Assembly: GCA_963827335.1 (NCBI GenBank)
Contig: CAWHAP010000015.1
Span: 186,001-250,000 of the forward strand
DNA from: DASQMT01 sp963827335
Lineage (GTDB): Bacteria > Actinomycetota > Thermoleophilia > Solirubrobacterales > Solirubrobacteraceae
Direction of reading: 5' to 3'
DNA length: 64,000 bases
The notes below the pieces were generated by a model. The model saw nothing but the letters and a program-made list of their open reading frames with translations, did no database searches and was not told where the DNA came from. The position numbers were made by a program, and so were the translations under genes. Below are positions 25,245-34,892 of this stretch, piece after piece. Position 1 is the first letter of the stretch; each line of letters starts with the position of its first letter.

Positions 25245-26107
25245 TGGGCCGCATCGTGGTCGTCGGCGACGTCATGACCGACGTCGTCGCCACGCTGAGC
25301 GGGCCGGTCGCCCACGCGAGCGACACGCCCGCAGCGATCGCCCAGCGCGGCGGCGGCGCGGGCGCCAACGTGGCGGCCTGGATCGCCCGCGCGGGCGCGC
25401 GCGTGACGCTCGTCGGCCGGATCGGCGACGACCCGGCGGGCCGCGCGACGGCCGAGGCGCTGCGCGCGGAGGGCGTCGACGCCGCGCTCCAGGCCGACCC
25501 GGACCGGCCGACCGGGACCTGCATCGTGCTCGTGGAGCCCGGCGGGGAGCGGACGATGCTGCCCGACGCGGGCGCGAACGCCGCGCTCGCGCCGGCCCCG
25601 CTGCCCGGCGACGCCGCGCACGTGCACGTCGCGGGCTACACGCTGCTGCACCCCGGCTCGCGCCCGGCGGCGCTGGCCATGCTCGCGTCCGCGCGGGCGG
25701 CCGGCCTCCCGGTGTCGGTCGACCCGTCGAGCGCGGCGCCGCTCCGGGCGGCCGGGCCGGCCGCCTTCCTGGCCTGGGTCGCCTGCGCGGCGCTCCTGCT
25801 CCCCAACCGCGACGAGGCGGAGGTCCTGAGCGGGCGGGCCGACCCGGCGGCGGCGGCGCGGGCGCTGACCGCGCACGCCCGCGAGGTCGTGGTCAAGCTC
25901 GGGGCCGGCGGCGCGCACTGGACCGACGGGACCGCGTCGGCGCACGCACCGGCCCGGCCGGTGGCGCACGCGGACAGCACCGGCGCCGGCGACGCCTTCG
26001 CGGCGGGGCTGCTCGCCGCGCGCGTGGCGGGCGCCGACCCGGAGGAGGCGCTGCGCGCCGGTTGCGCCCTCGCCGCGGAGGCCGTCGCCCGCCCCGGCGG
26101 GCGCTGA
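25244..26107 (+). CDS. psuK: PfkB-family kinase, probable pseudouridine kinase
   Basis: A 287-residue ribokinase-like (PfkB) sugar kinase. Signature 1 is RGGGAGANVAAWIARAG and signature 2 is ADSTGAGDAFAAGLLAARV, with the catalytic Asp in GAGD. The ATG at 25244 overlaps the psuG stop by one base, so the two are translated together. By context it phosphorylates pseudouridine to pseudouridine 5'-phosphate for PsuG, feeding RNA-derived pseudouridine into uracil and ribose phosphate. Kinase family certainty is high; the substrate follows from the gene pair. Confidence 0.88.
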   Translation: MGRIVVVGDVMTDVVATLSGPVAHASDTPAAIAQRGGGAGANVAAWIARAGARVTLVGRIGDDPAGRATAEALRAEGVDAALQADPDRPTGTCIVLVEPGGERTMLPDAGANAALAPAPLPGDAAHVHVAGYTLLHPGSRPAALAMLASARAAGLPVSVDPSSAAPLRAAGPAAFLAWVACAALLLPNRDEAEVLSGRADPAAAARALTAHAREVVVKLGAGGAHWTDGTASAHAPARPVAHADSTGAGDAFAAGLLAARVAGADPEEALRAGCALAAEAVARPGGR

Positions 26108-26113
26108 GGCCGG

Positions 26114-26332
26114 CTACCTGCCGAGCGTGCGGCGCAGCATGAAGCCGCTGCCCGCGGCGAGCAGCGCGGCGACGACCGCGTAGCCGCCGCCGACGATCCC
26201 CAGGACGGCGAGCACGAAGAGGGCGATCGAGATCACGAGCAGGCCGCCGGTCGACAGGACGAGCTTGTAGGCGCGGTCCTCGCGCGTCCTGCGTGACAGG
26301 CCGGAGCGGCGGCGGGGCTCGAGGTCGGACAT
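26114..26332 (-). CDS. Small two-helix membrane protein
   Basis: A 72-residue protein with a basic, Arg-rich cytoplasmic N-terminus (PRRRSGLSRRTREDRAYK) and two hydrophobic helices (LVLSTGGLLVISIALFVLAVLG and GYAVVAALLAAGSGFML). Function unknown. Its ATG at 26332 follows a TACCCT box by seven bases, indicating leaderless transcription. It converges on psuK and diverges from the next gene. Confidence 0.65.
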   Translation of the reverse strand: MSDLEPRRRSGLSRRTREDRAYKLVLSTGGLLVISIALFVLAVLGIVGGGYAVVAALLAAGSGFMLRRTLGR

Positions 26333-26339
26333 ATGGACG

Positions 26340-26345
26340 AGGGTA
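26340..26345 (-). promoter_or_regulatory. -10 box, leaderless small membrane protein gene
   Basis: TACCCT on the minus strand with a seven-base gap to the ATG at 26332. Confidence 0.5.
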
Positions 26346-26386
26346 CCGGTGTTGACCGGACGCCCCGCGTCCGCTGGGATGGCCGG

Positions 26387-27241
26387 GTGCCCAAGTACGA
26401 CGCCTTCGGCCGGGAGATCGGCGAGGACACCCTGTCCGGGCTGGGCGGCTCCGGTGCGACGCCGCAGCCGGCCCCCCAGCCCGCCCCCGCGCAGTGGCAG
26501 CAGTCGGCGCAGGCCGCCCGGCCGCCCGTCGCCGAGCCGCCGTCGCGCCCGCCCGCGCAGGAGCCGGCGTTCACCGCCCCCGGTGCGGGCACGTTCACCC
26601 CGCCGCAGCCCCGCCGGCGCCGCCGCGGCGGCTTCGGCTGCCTGATCGGGCTCGTCGTCCTCGCGGCCGTCGTCGCCGGCCCCGTGATCGCGCTGGTCAG
26701 CATCGTCGGGGACGCGACGGACGCGATCGACGACGTCACCGGCGTGCTCGACGATCCCGCGGTCGTGGTCCCCGAGCCCGGCGGGGAGGACGCGCCCCCG
26801 ACGGGCATCGCCGGCCGCTCGATGGTGCGCGAGCAGAACTTCGCGGGTGCGATCCGCCGGATCGCCGGCGAGGAGCTCGGCCGACCCGTGAGCATCCGCC
26901 TCTCCCCGGACCGCGCGTCGATGCAGATGATCAAGGGCACCCAGCTGCGGCCGGTGGTCACGGTGGACTTCCGCGGCGACTTCGCCCCCGGTCCGACGGT
27001 CGGGATCGGGAGCGGCCCGCCGACGTTCCCGCTCGCGAAGGTGGACCCGAGCGCCCCGGCCCGGCTCGTGCGGGCCGCCGCCGAGCGCTACCCGGCGCTC
27101 AAGCCGGGACGGCTGAACTACCTCGTCGCCTCGCTGGACCCGACGGGCGGCGGGCATCGCTGGAACGCCTACTACACGGGCGACGGCGGCTACGTCGCCG
27201 GCGACGCGCGCGGGCGCGTCCAGGGGCGCGTCAAGCCGTGA
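26387..27241 (+). CDS. Single-pass membrane protein, unknown function
   Basis: A 284-residue protein beginning PKYDAFGREIGEDTLSGLGG, a short N-terminal motif I have seen on other actinobacterial membrane proteins. A Pro/Ala/Gln-rich stretch and an Arg-rich stop (PRRRRRGG) follow, then one membrane helix (LIGLVVLAAVVAGPVIALVSI, about residues 86-107) and an extracellular domain of 170 residues without known motifs. I chose the GTG at 26387 so that the motif is at the N-terminus. The ATG at 26333 is also open, but it would abut the divergent ATG with no spacer. The 3' end overlaps the convergent gene by 11 bases. Confidence 0.65.
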   Translation: MPKYDAFGREIGEDTLSGLGGSGATPQPAPQPAPAQWQQSAQAARPPVAEPPSRPPAQEPAFTAPGAGTFTPPQPRRRRRGGFGCLIGLVVLAAVVAGPVIALVSIVGDATDAIDDVTGVLDDPAVVVPEPGGEDAPPTGIAGRSMVREQNFAGAIRRIAGEELGRPVSIRLSPDRASMQMIKGTQLRPVVTVDFRGDFAPGPTVGIGSGPPTFPLAKVDPSAPARLVRAAAERYPALKPGRLNYLVASLDPTGGGHRWNAYYTGDGGYVAGDARGRVQGRVKP

Positions 27242-27524
27242 AGCGCCACGCGTCGGGATGCGCGAGCGGCGCCAGCAGCGTCGCCTCGTGGTCGCCCGGC
27301 GCCCAGCCGCCCGCCGGGGCGTAGAGCAGCTCCACGCGGCTCGGCGGCCACGTCGGCGCGATCCGCTGCCGGCAGTCCTGCGTGACGTCCTCGCCGTCGA
27401 CGAGGAGCCGCGTCCCGAGCGCCTCCCAGCCCGGCTCGACCGCGAGCGCGACCCGCAGCACCCCGCCGGGCGGCACGCGGCCGCCCGGCTCGGGGCTGCG
27501 GACGATCAGGCGCTCGCCCGTCAG
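27231..27524 (-). CDS. Small Ig-like domain protein, probable CTG start coupled to the protease
   Basis: A 97-residue protein. The sequence LIVRSPEPGGRVPPGG, LLVDGEDVTQDC, PPSRVELLY and PGDHEATLLA follows the strand pattern of bacterial Ig-like domains. No ATG, GTG or TTG lies near the protease stop in this frame. Instead CTG and the protease TGA form CTGA at 27521-27524, the same four-base overlap as the NTGA junctions elsewhere in the window. So either CTG is the start, or the domain joins the protease by frameshifting; a shorter product from a GTG inside is also possible. It has no signal peptide of its own. Confidence 0.5.
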   Translation of the reverse strand: MTGERLIVRSPEPGGRVPPGGVLRVALAVEPGWEALGTRLLVDGEDVTQDCRQRIAPTWPPSRVELLYAPAGGWAPGDHEATLLAPLAHPDAWRFTA

Positions 27525-28393
27525 CTGCCCGACGCGGTGCTGTAGAGGTTCTGCGCGACCGCGTCCTGGTAGGGCCCGTACATCACGTCCGGCTGGTTGC
27601 CGTAGCCGTAGGAGTTGACCGACAGGACGGTGTTGCCGACGACCCAGCCGCCGCCGGACGAGCCGCCGGTCATGTCGCACCCGATGCCCATCGTCGCCGG
27701 GCTGGCCGACGTGTCGCGCGTGCCGAGATCGGACTCGCAGATGAACATGCGGCCGCCGGAGAACGGCGGGGCGGCCGGGTACCCGTGCGACAGGTAGTGC
27801 TGCTCGGCGGACTGGTTGAACCCGATGCCCCGGCTGCCGACGACGCTCGTCAGCGTCTGGCCCGACCCGTTCGGGGCCACCACCGCGGCGCCCAGGTCGT
27901 GGGAGAAGTCGCCGCTGTTCCCCCACGCCGAGGTGGTCAGCAGGTTCTCGGCGGCCCAGGTGCCGTACGGCGCGGCGCCGTCCTTGTAGGCCGGGACGAA
28001 CGCCCAGTTCGTGTAGAAGCCGCCCGGGCCCTCGTTGACGCAGTGGCCGGCGGTCCAGACGACGCTCTGGTTGCCGCTGGTGAGCGCGGTGCCCGAGCAG
28101 ACGTAGTTCGCGGCGCCGTCGGAGAAGAACACCTTGCCGTGGGCCGGGTTGTACGTCGCCGGCTCGTAGCGCGTGAACGGGAACGCGGCCTTCTTGCGCT
28201 TCGCGGCGCCCGCGGCGCCCCGCACCTCGTCCAGCGGGGTCGCCGCGCGCATCTTCGCGGGCGTCCAGTACCGGACGACTTGGGCGCGCGACTTCGCGAC
28301 CTCCTTGGTCTGCGCGGTCCGGACAGCCTGCGCCGGTGCAGCGAGCACGGCCAGCAGGGCAAGCGCGAGCAGCAGTGTGCATGCACGCAACAT
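27521..28393 (-). CDS. Secreted trypsin-like (S1) serine protease
   Basis: A 290-residue exported protease. A clear signal peptide (LRACTLLLALALLAVLAAPAQA) and a pro-region precede a chymotrypsin-fold domain: catalytic His in VVWTAGHCVN, Asp in SHDLGAAVVA and Ser in CDMTGGSSGGGWV. The disulfide-type CSGTAL region is also present. The SGGG variant and the V8-like layout suggest a glutamyl-endopeptidase relative; specificity is not readable. The ATG at 28393 is fixed by AAGGAGG six bases upstream. The stop overlaps the following small gene by CTGA. Confidence 0.88.
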   Translation of the reverse strand: MLRACTLLLALALLAVLAAPAQAVRTAQTKEVAKSRAQVVRYWTPAKMRAATPLDEVRGAAGAAKRKKAAFPFTRYEPATYNPAHGKVFFSDGAANYVCSGTALTSGNQSVVWTAGHCVNEGPGGFYTNWAFVPAYKDGAAPYGTWAAENLLTTSAWGNSGDFSHDLGAAVVAPNGSGQTLTSVVGSRGIGFNQSAEQHYLSHGYPAAPPFSGGRMFICESDLGTRDTSASPATMGIGCDMTGGSSGGGWVVGNTVLSVNSYGYGNQPDVMYGPYQDAVAQNLYSTASGS

Positions 28394-28399
28394 GCGGTG

Positions 28400-28406
28400 C
28401 CTCCTT
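28400..28406 (-). promoter_or_regulatory. Strong Shine-Dalgarno site of the S1 protease
   Basis: AAGGAGG on the minus strand, six bases before the ATG at 28393. It excludes the longer frame that starts at 28462. Confidence 0.7.
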
Positions 28407-28477
28407 TTCGGGGGGTCGCGGCCTGACACCCCTGCCCGGCCGCGCCTTCTGTGAAGGAACATACACGCTCGCGCCGC

Positions 28478-28483
28478 TAGCCT
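28478..28483 (+). promoter_or_regulatory. -10 box, leaderless typA operon
   Basis: TAGCCT with an eight-base gap to the ATG at 28492. Confidence 0.5.
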
Positions 28484-28491
28484 GCTCCGCC

Positions 28492-30326
<1,835 letters not shown>

Positions 30327-30330
<4 letters not shown>

Positions 30331-31382
30331 CCCGCAGGACCCGCGGCCTCCTCGCCGCGGTGGGGGTCGCCAGCGCCGCCGCGGGCGCGCTGCACTACGC
30401 CGGGGCGCCGACGCTCGTCGCCTTCCTGGTGGCGGGGCTGGCGCTCGCCGGGCTGGCGTGGATGGTCTCGTTCACGACCGAGCAGGTCGGCGAGCACTTC
30501 GGCCCCGCCGTCACCGGGATCCTGCAGTCGACGCTCGGCAACCTGCCGGAGTTCTTCGTCGTCATCTTCGCGCTGTCACAGGGCGAGGTCGTCGTCGCCC
30601 AGTTCTCGATCCTCGGCTCGATCTTCGCCAACGCGCTGCTCGTGCTGGGCTTCGTGATCGTGGTGGGGTCGCGCGCCAGCGAGGACGGCATCATGCGCTT
30701 CTCGCCGCGCCTGCCCAACGACACCGCGACGCTGCTGCTGCTCAGCGGCTTCATCATCGTGCTCGTCGGCATCTCGGCCGAGACGCACGACAAGGCCTCC
30801 GACGACATCTACACGATCTCGGCGATCGCCGCCGTGGCGGTGCTGATCGTCTACGGCGTGTGGGTCTACGGGTACCTGAAGTCGGAGTCCAGAGCGGCCG
30901 GCGACGGTCCGCGCCCGCCCGCGCGCATGCCGCTGCGCACGTCGATCGGCCTGCTCGCGCTGGGCGGCGTCGGCGCCGCGTTCGTGTCGGAGTGGTTCAT
31001 CGACTCGCTGCGGCCGACGATCGACCAGCTGGGGATCTCGGAGGAGTTCGCCGGGCTGGTGATCGTGGCGATCGCGGGCAACGCGGTCGAGCACGCGGTC
31101 GGCGTGGTGCTCGCCGCCAAGGGCCAGGCCGACCTGGCCATCTCCGTCGTCAAGAACTCCGTCGCGCAGGTGGCGGCCTTCCTCGCCCCCGCCCTGGTGC
31201 TCGTCTCGCTCGCGTTCGCCGACCGGCTGACGTTCGACCTCGCGCCGGTCTACGTCGCGGCGCTCGCGCTGACGATCATCTCGATCTGGCAGATCACCTC
31301 CGACGGGGAGGCGACGTACTTCGAGGGCGCGGCGCTGATCGCGACGTACGTGATCCTGGCAGTCTTCACCCTCTACGAATGA
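30327..31382 (+). CDS. Ca2+/cation antiporter of the CaCA family (CAX-like)
   Basis: A 351-residue integral membrane protein with about eleven helices. The two alpha-repeats are visible: STLGNLPEFFVVIFAL with LGSIFANALLVLG, and IAGNAVEHAVGVVLAA with VVKNSVAQVAAFLAP, each carrying the conserved Glu in GNxxE. This matches Ca2+/H+ exchangers of the CAX branch, which export Ca2+ in exchange for H+ across the cytoplasmic membrane. It begins with a GTG overlapping the typA stop and ends by ATGA overlap with the ATPase gene, forming a coupled three-gene operon. The link to TypA is positional only. Confidence 0.9.
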
Positions 31383-32941
31383 CCGACCCCGCCGCCATCC
31401 TCGCCGCCGCGTACGCCACCGACGGGGCCGCGATCGACCTGGGACGCGCCGTGCACGACGGCGCGCTGCTGCGCGAGGCCGCCATCAAGGTGCCGCTCGC
31501 GACCGTCAACCGCCACGGCCTCGTGGCCGGCGCGACCGGCACGGGCAAGACGAAGACGCTGCAGGTGCTGACCGAGCAGCTGTCGCGCGCCGGCGTGCCG
31601 GTGCTCGTCGCCGACGTCAAGGGCGACGTCTCCGGGCTCGCCGCGCCGGCCGAGCCGGGCGGGGCGGGCGAGCAGCGGATGGCCGACCTGGGGCTGCCGT
31701 TCGCCCCCGAGGCGTTCCCGGTCGAGTTCTACGCGCTCGGCGGGCTCGGGCCCGGCGTCCCGATCCGCGCCACGGTCAGCGACTTCGGCCCGCAGCTCCT
31801 GGCCAAGGTGCTCGGGGCGAACGAGACGCAGGAGTCCAGCCTGACCCTCGTCTTCCACTACGCCGACACGAAGGGCCTGCCGCTGCTCGACCTCGCCGAC
31901 CTGCGCGCGCTGCTGATGTACCTCGACTCCGACGCCGGCAAGCCCGAGCTCGACGGGATCGGCGGGCTGTCGCCGGCGACCGTCGGCGTGCTCCTGCGCT
32001 CGCTCGTCGGCCTCGAGACCGGCGGCGGCACGGAGTTCTTCGGCGAGCCGCAGCTCGAGATCGCCGATCTCCTGCGGACCGCGCCCGACGGGCGCGGGAT
32101 CGTCTCGTGCATCGAGCTCGCGGCGGTCCAGGACAAGCCGGCGCTGTGGTCGACGGCGCTCATGTGGCTCGTGGCCGAGCTGTTCGAGTCGCTGCCCGAG
32201 GCCGGCGACCTGCCGCAGCCCAAGCTCGTCGTGTTCCTCGACGAGGCGCACCTGCTGTTCGCCGACGCGACCGACGCGTTCCTCGACGCGCTGGAGCGCA
32301 CCGTGCGGCTGATCCGCTCGAAGGGCGTCGGCGTGTTCTTCGTCACCCAGCAGCCGACCGACGTCTCCGACGCCGTGCTCGCCCAGCTCGGCCTGCGGAT
32401 CCAGCATGCGCTGCGGGCGTTCACGCCGAACGACGCGAAGGCGCTGCGCGCGACCGTGTCGACCTACCCGACCTCGGACCTCTACGACGTGGAGACGCTG
32501 CTCACCTCGGTCGGCACCGGCGAGGCGGCGGTCACGCTGCTGTCGGAGAAGGGCGTGCCCACGCCCGTCGCGCACACCCGCCTGCTCGCGCCCGCGTCGC
32601 GGATGGCGCCGGCCGACGACGTGGCCGGCGCGGCGAAGGCCTCGCCGCTGTGGGCGAAGTACGGCACGCCGGTCGACGCGCAGAGCGCACGCGAGATCCT
32701 CGCCGGGCGGCTGGCCGACCCGGAGCCGGAGCCGAAGGCGGCGCCCGCCCCGGCCGAGCGCGAGCCGGACCTGCGCGCGCCGATGGACCACGTCCCCGCC
32801 CCGAAGCCGCGCCGCCGCGCGCCCGCGCCGAGCGGGTCGGGCGCCGACGCGGTCGGCGACTTCCTCCGCTCGCGCCAGGGCAAGGCACTCCAGAAGTCCG
32901 TTACGCGCGGCATCCTCGGGATGCTGCGCAAGCGCATCTGA
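31379..32941 (+). CDS. HerA-like/DUF853 ATPase
   Basis: A 520-residue FtsK/HerA-superfamily ATPase. Walker A is VAGATGTGKTKTLQVL near residue 50, Walker B is KLVVFLDEAHLLF near 285, and the arginine/sensor region FFVTQQPTDVSDAVLAQLG follows. The C-terminal region is Ala/Pro-rich and ends in a basic helix (GKALQKSVTRGILGMLRKR). The family resembles helicase HerA, which pumps DNA as a hexamer with NurA nuclease, but no NurA is present and the DUF853 subfamily has no settled role. It starts by ATGA overlap with the exchanger gene. Confidence 0.85.
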   Translation: MTDPAAILAAAYATDGAAIDLGRAVHDGALLREAAIKVPLATVNRHGLVAGATGTGKTKTLQVLTEQLSRAGVPVLVADVKGDVSGLAAPAEPGGAGEQRMADLGLPFAPEAFPVEFYALGGLGPGVPIRATVSDFGPQLLAKVLGANETQESSLTLVFHYADTKGLPLLDLADLRALLMYLDSDAGKPELDGIGGLSPATVGVLLRSLVGLETGGGTEFFGEPQLEIADLLRTAPDGRGIVSCIELAAVQDKPALWSTALMWLVAELFESLPEAGDLPQPKLVVFLDEAHLLFADATDAFLDALERTVRLIRSKGVGVFFVTQQPTDVSDAVLAQLGLRIQHALRAFTPNDAKALRATVSTYPTSDLYDVETLLTSVGTGEAAVTLLSEKGVPTPVAHTRLLAPASRMAPADDVAGAAKASPLWAKYGTPVDAQSAREILAGRLADPEPEPKAAPAPAEREPDLRAPMDHVPAPKPRRRAPAPSGSGADAVGDFLRSRQGKALQKSVTRGILGMLRKRI

Positions 32942-32947
32942 GCCGCC

Positions 32948-34768
32948 TCAGTCGATCGGCAGCGGGCACGGCGCGATCGACGGCTCGGGCGAGCCGACCG
33001 GCACGTCCGGGAGCGGGACCGGCCGGCCGCAGGGATCGTCGGGCGGGGGCGGGAACGCGGCCCAGCCCCGGTCCGCGAAGCCGGCCAGCGCGCTGGCCCG
33101 CGCGCCGTAGCCCGAGATCGTGAAGACCTTGTCCCCGACGACGACCGCGCGGTCGACCGACGGCGTCCCCTCCCCGAACGCGCCCGGATGCGTGATCCGC
33201 CCGACCTCCGCGATCCCGCGCCCGCGCTCGACCCGGAAGCCCGCGGCGCCCGTGAACGCCTGGCTGTCGATCGGCAGCAGCGCGAGCTTCGTCGCCGGCC
33301 ACCAGAGGAACGCGTGATGGTCCCACTCGGCGGCCGAGCTCGAGAACCGGCGGCCGATCTGCAGGTGCTGCAGCCGCACCGGCCGGGCGAGGTCGGAGAC
33401 GTCGAAGAGCGAGAGCTGGAGGCCCTGGACGCGGCCGTCGTCGGTCGCCTCCTGGCCGATCCCGAGCAGCAGGTCGTCGCCGACCGGATGCAGGTAGGCC
33501 GAGTAGCCGGGGATCTTCAGCTCGCCGCGGACGCGCGGGCGGTCCGGGTCGGCGAGGTCGACGGTGTAGAGCGGGTCGGTCTGGCGGAACGTGACCACGT
33601 AGCCGACGTCGCCGATGAAGCGGACGGCGTAGATGCGCTCGCCGCGCCCGAGCCCGCCGACCTGGCCGCGCTGCACGAGCCGGCCCGCCCGCTGCGAGAG
33701 CGTCGTGACCTTGCTCTCGGCGCCGGGGCCGAAGCCGACCGTGGTCGCGGCGCGCAGCACGCCGCGGTCCTCCGACAGCGAGAACTGGTTGAGCAGCGTG
33801 CCGGGCACGGCGCCGCTCGCCTCGTAGCCCGTGCGGTCGGGGTCGGAGATGTCGAAGCGGTGGATCGACGTGAACTGCGCCGCGACGTCGTAGCGCTGCG
33901 TCGCGACGTAGAGGCTGGACGGAGAGGCGTAGACCGTGTCGGCGTCGGTGAACACCGCGTCGGCGTCCACGGCGGGCAGGCCCTTGTCGAGGTCGACGGT
34001 GTAGACGGTCAGCACGCCGGCGCCGGAGAACACCGCGGGGCGGCGCACGGCGCGGCACCCGACGGCGCGGCGCGTCACGGTCCGCCCCGTGCGCGCGTAG
34101 CGGACCGAGCGCACCGGCAGCCAGCCCGAGGGCAGCGCGCGCAGCTCGGCGGGCCCGTAGAGCGCCTCGGGATAGGAGGAGACGACGACGCGCGCCGTGC
34201 GCCCGGTGAGGCGGGCGTCGACGATCGATCCGTCGAGGTCCTCCGTGCGGCGCACGACGGGCTTCGCCGGGTCGGAGACGTCGATCTGGGTGATGCGGGC
34301 GCCCTCCGGTCCTTCACCGAGCACGTAGAGCCGGCTGCCGCGCAGCAGCATCGTGGCGCCGTAGCCCTGCTCGAGCGCGAGCGTGCCGAGCAGCCGCGGG
34401 CTGTCCGAGCGGGCGTCGACCGCGTGCAGCGTGCCGTTCTCGAGCGCGAAGATCGTCCGCCCGTCGGTCTTGACGATGTCGGGCTCGTCGACGCCGGCCT
34501 CCTGCACGTTCGTCTGCGACGTGTCCTCGGGCGCGTCGCCCGCGGACGGCAGCGGCACTGCTTCCCCCCGCTCGGGGGCGATCAGCCCGCCGTCGGGGAC
34601 CGGCGCGAACGGCGGCATCGGCGGCACATGACGCGTCGCGTAGCCGACGAGGCGCTCGCACGAGCTGAACGCCGCGAGCCGTTTCGCGGCGCGCGGCTTC
34701 GCGGCGGCGGGGGCGGCGGCCGCGGCGAGGAGCACGAGGGTGAGAAGGGCGAGCGGGCGGAGGTGCAT
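32948..34768 (-). CDS. Secreted beta-propeller domain protein (PF09826-type)
   Basis: A 606-residue exported protein. A signal peptide (LALLTLVLLAAAAAPAAA) is followed by a large domain of repeated beta-strands with WP/GDVGYVVTFRQTDPLYTVD-like blades; the segment EAGVDEPDIVKTDGRTIFAL is the hallmark of the archaeal and bacterial secreted C-terminal beta-propeller family. Members act outside the cell; the function is not known. The ATG at 34768 is chosen; a GTG at 34777 in the same frame adds three residues. It is divergent from a lipoprotein gene, and a repeated CGGCATATGG element lies between them. Confidence 0.82.
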   Translation of the reverse strand: MHLRPLALLTLVLLAAAAAPAAAKPRAAKRLAAFSSCERLVGYATRHVPPMPPFAPVPDGGLIAPERGEAVPLPSAGDAPEDTSQTNVQEAGVDEPDIVKTDGRTIFALENGTLHAVDARSDSPRLLGTLALEQGYGATMLLRGSRLYVLGEGPEGARITQIDVSDPAKPVVRRTEDLDGSIVDARLTGRTARVVVSSYPEALYGPAELRALPSGWLPVRSVRYARTGRTVTRRAVGCRAVRRPAVFSGAGVLTVYTVDLDKGLPAVDADAVFTDADTVYASPSSLYVATQRYDVAAQFTSIHRFDISDPDRTGYEASGAVPGTLLNQFSLSEDRGVLRAATTVGFGPGAESKVTTLSQRAGRLVQRGQVGGLGRGERIYAVRFIGDVGYVVTFRQTDPLYTVDLADPDRPRVRGELKIPGYSAYLHPVGDDLLLGIGQEATDDGRVQGLQLSLFDVSDLARPVRLQHLQIGRRFSSSAAEWDHHAFLWWPATKLALLPIDSQAFTGAAGFRVERGRGIAEVGRITHPGAFGEGTPSVDRAVVVGDKVFTISGYGARASALAGFADRGWAAFPPPPDDPCGRPVPLPDVPVGSPEPSIAPCPLPID

Positions 34769-34788
34769 GCAGACCACTACGTGACGAA

Positions 34789-34856
34789 CGGCATATGGTC
34801 ACAGCGCCGCGCGCCCGATGCGAGCGAACGTGGAGAACTTCACATTCGGCATATGG
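34789..34856. repeat. Directly repeated CGGCATATGG in a divergent intergenic region
   Basis: CGGCATATGG at 34789-34798 and again at 34847-34856, 58 bases apart. The core CATATG is palindromic. The region lies between the beta-propeller gene (minus) and the epimerase-like lipoprotein gene (plus), so both copies could be sites for a shared regulator. Confidence 0.45.
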
Positions 34857-34892
34857 CGCTCGCCGCGATCCGCCGATTAAGGTCAGTGAGAG

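Noticed and set aside
26330..26335. CATATG as back-to-back start codons of two divergent genes with no spacer
   Set aside because: The minus-strand ATG at 26332 has its own -10 box. The plus-strand protein more likely starts at the GTG at 26387, where the PKYDAFGREIGEDTL motif begins.
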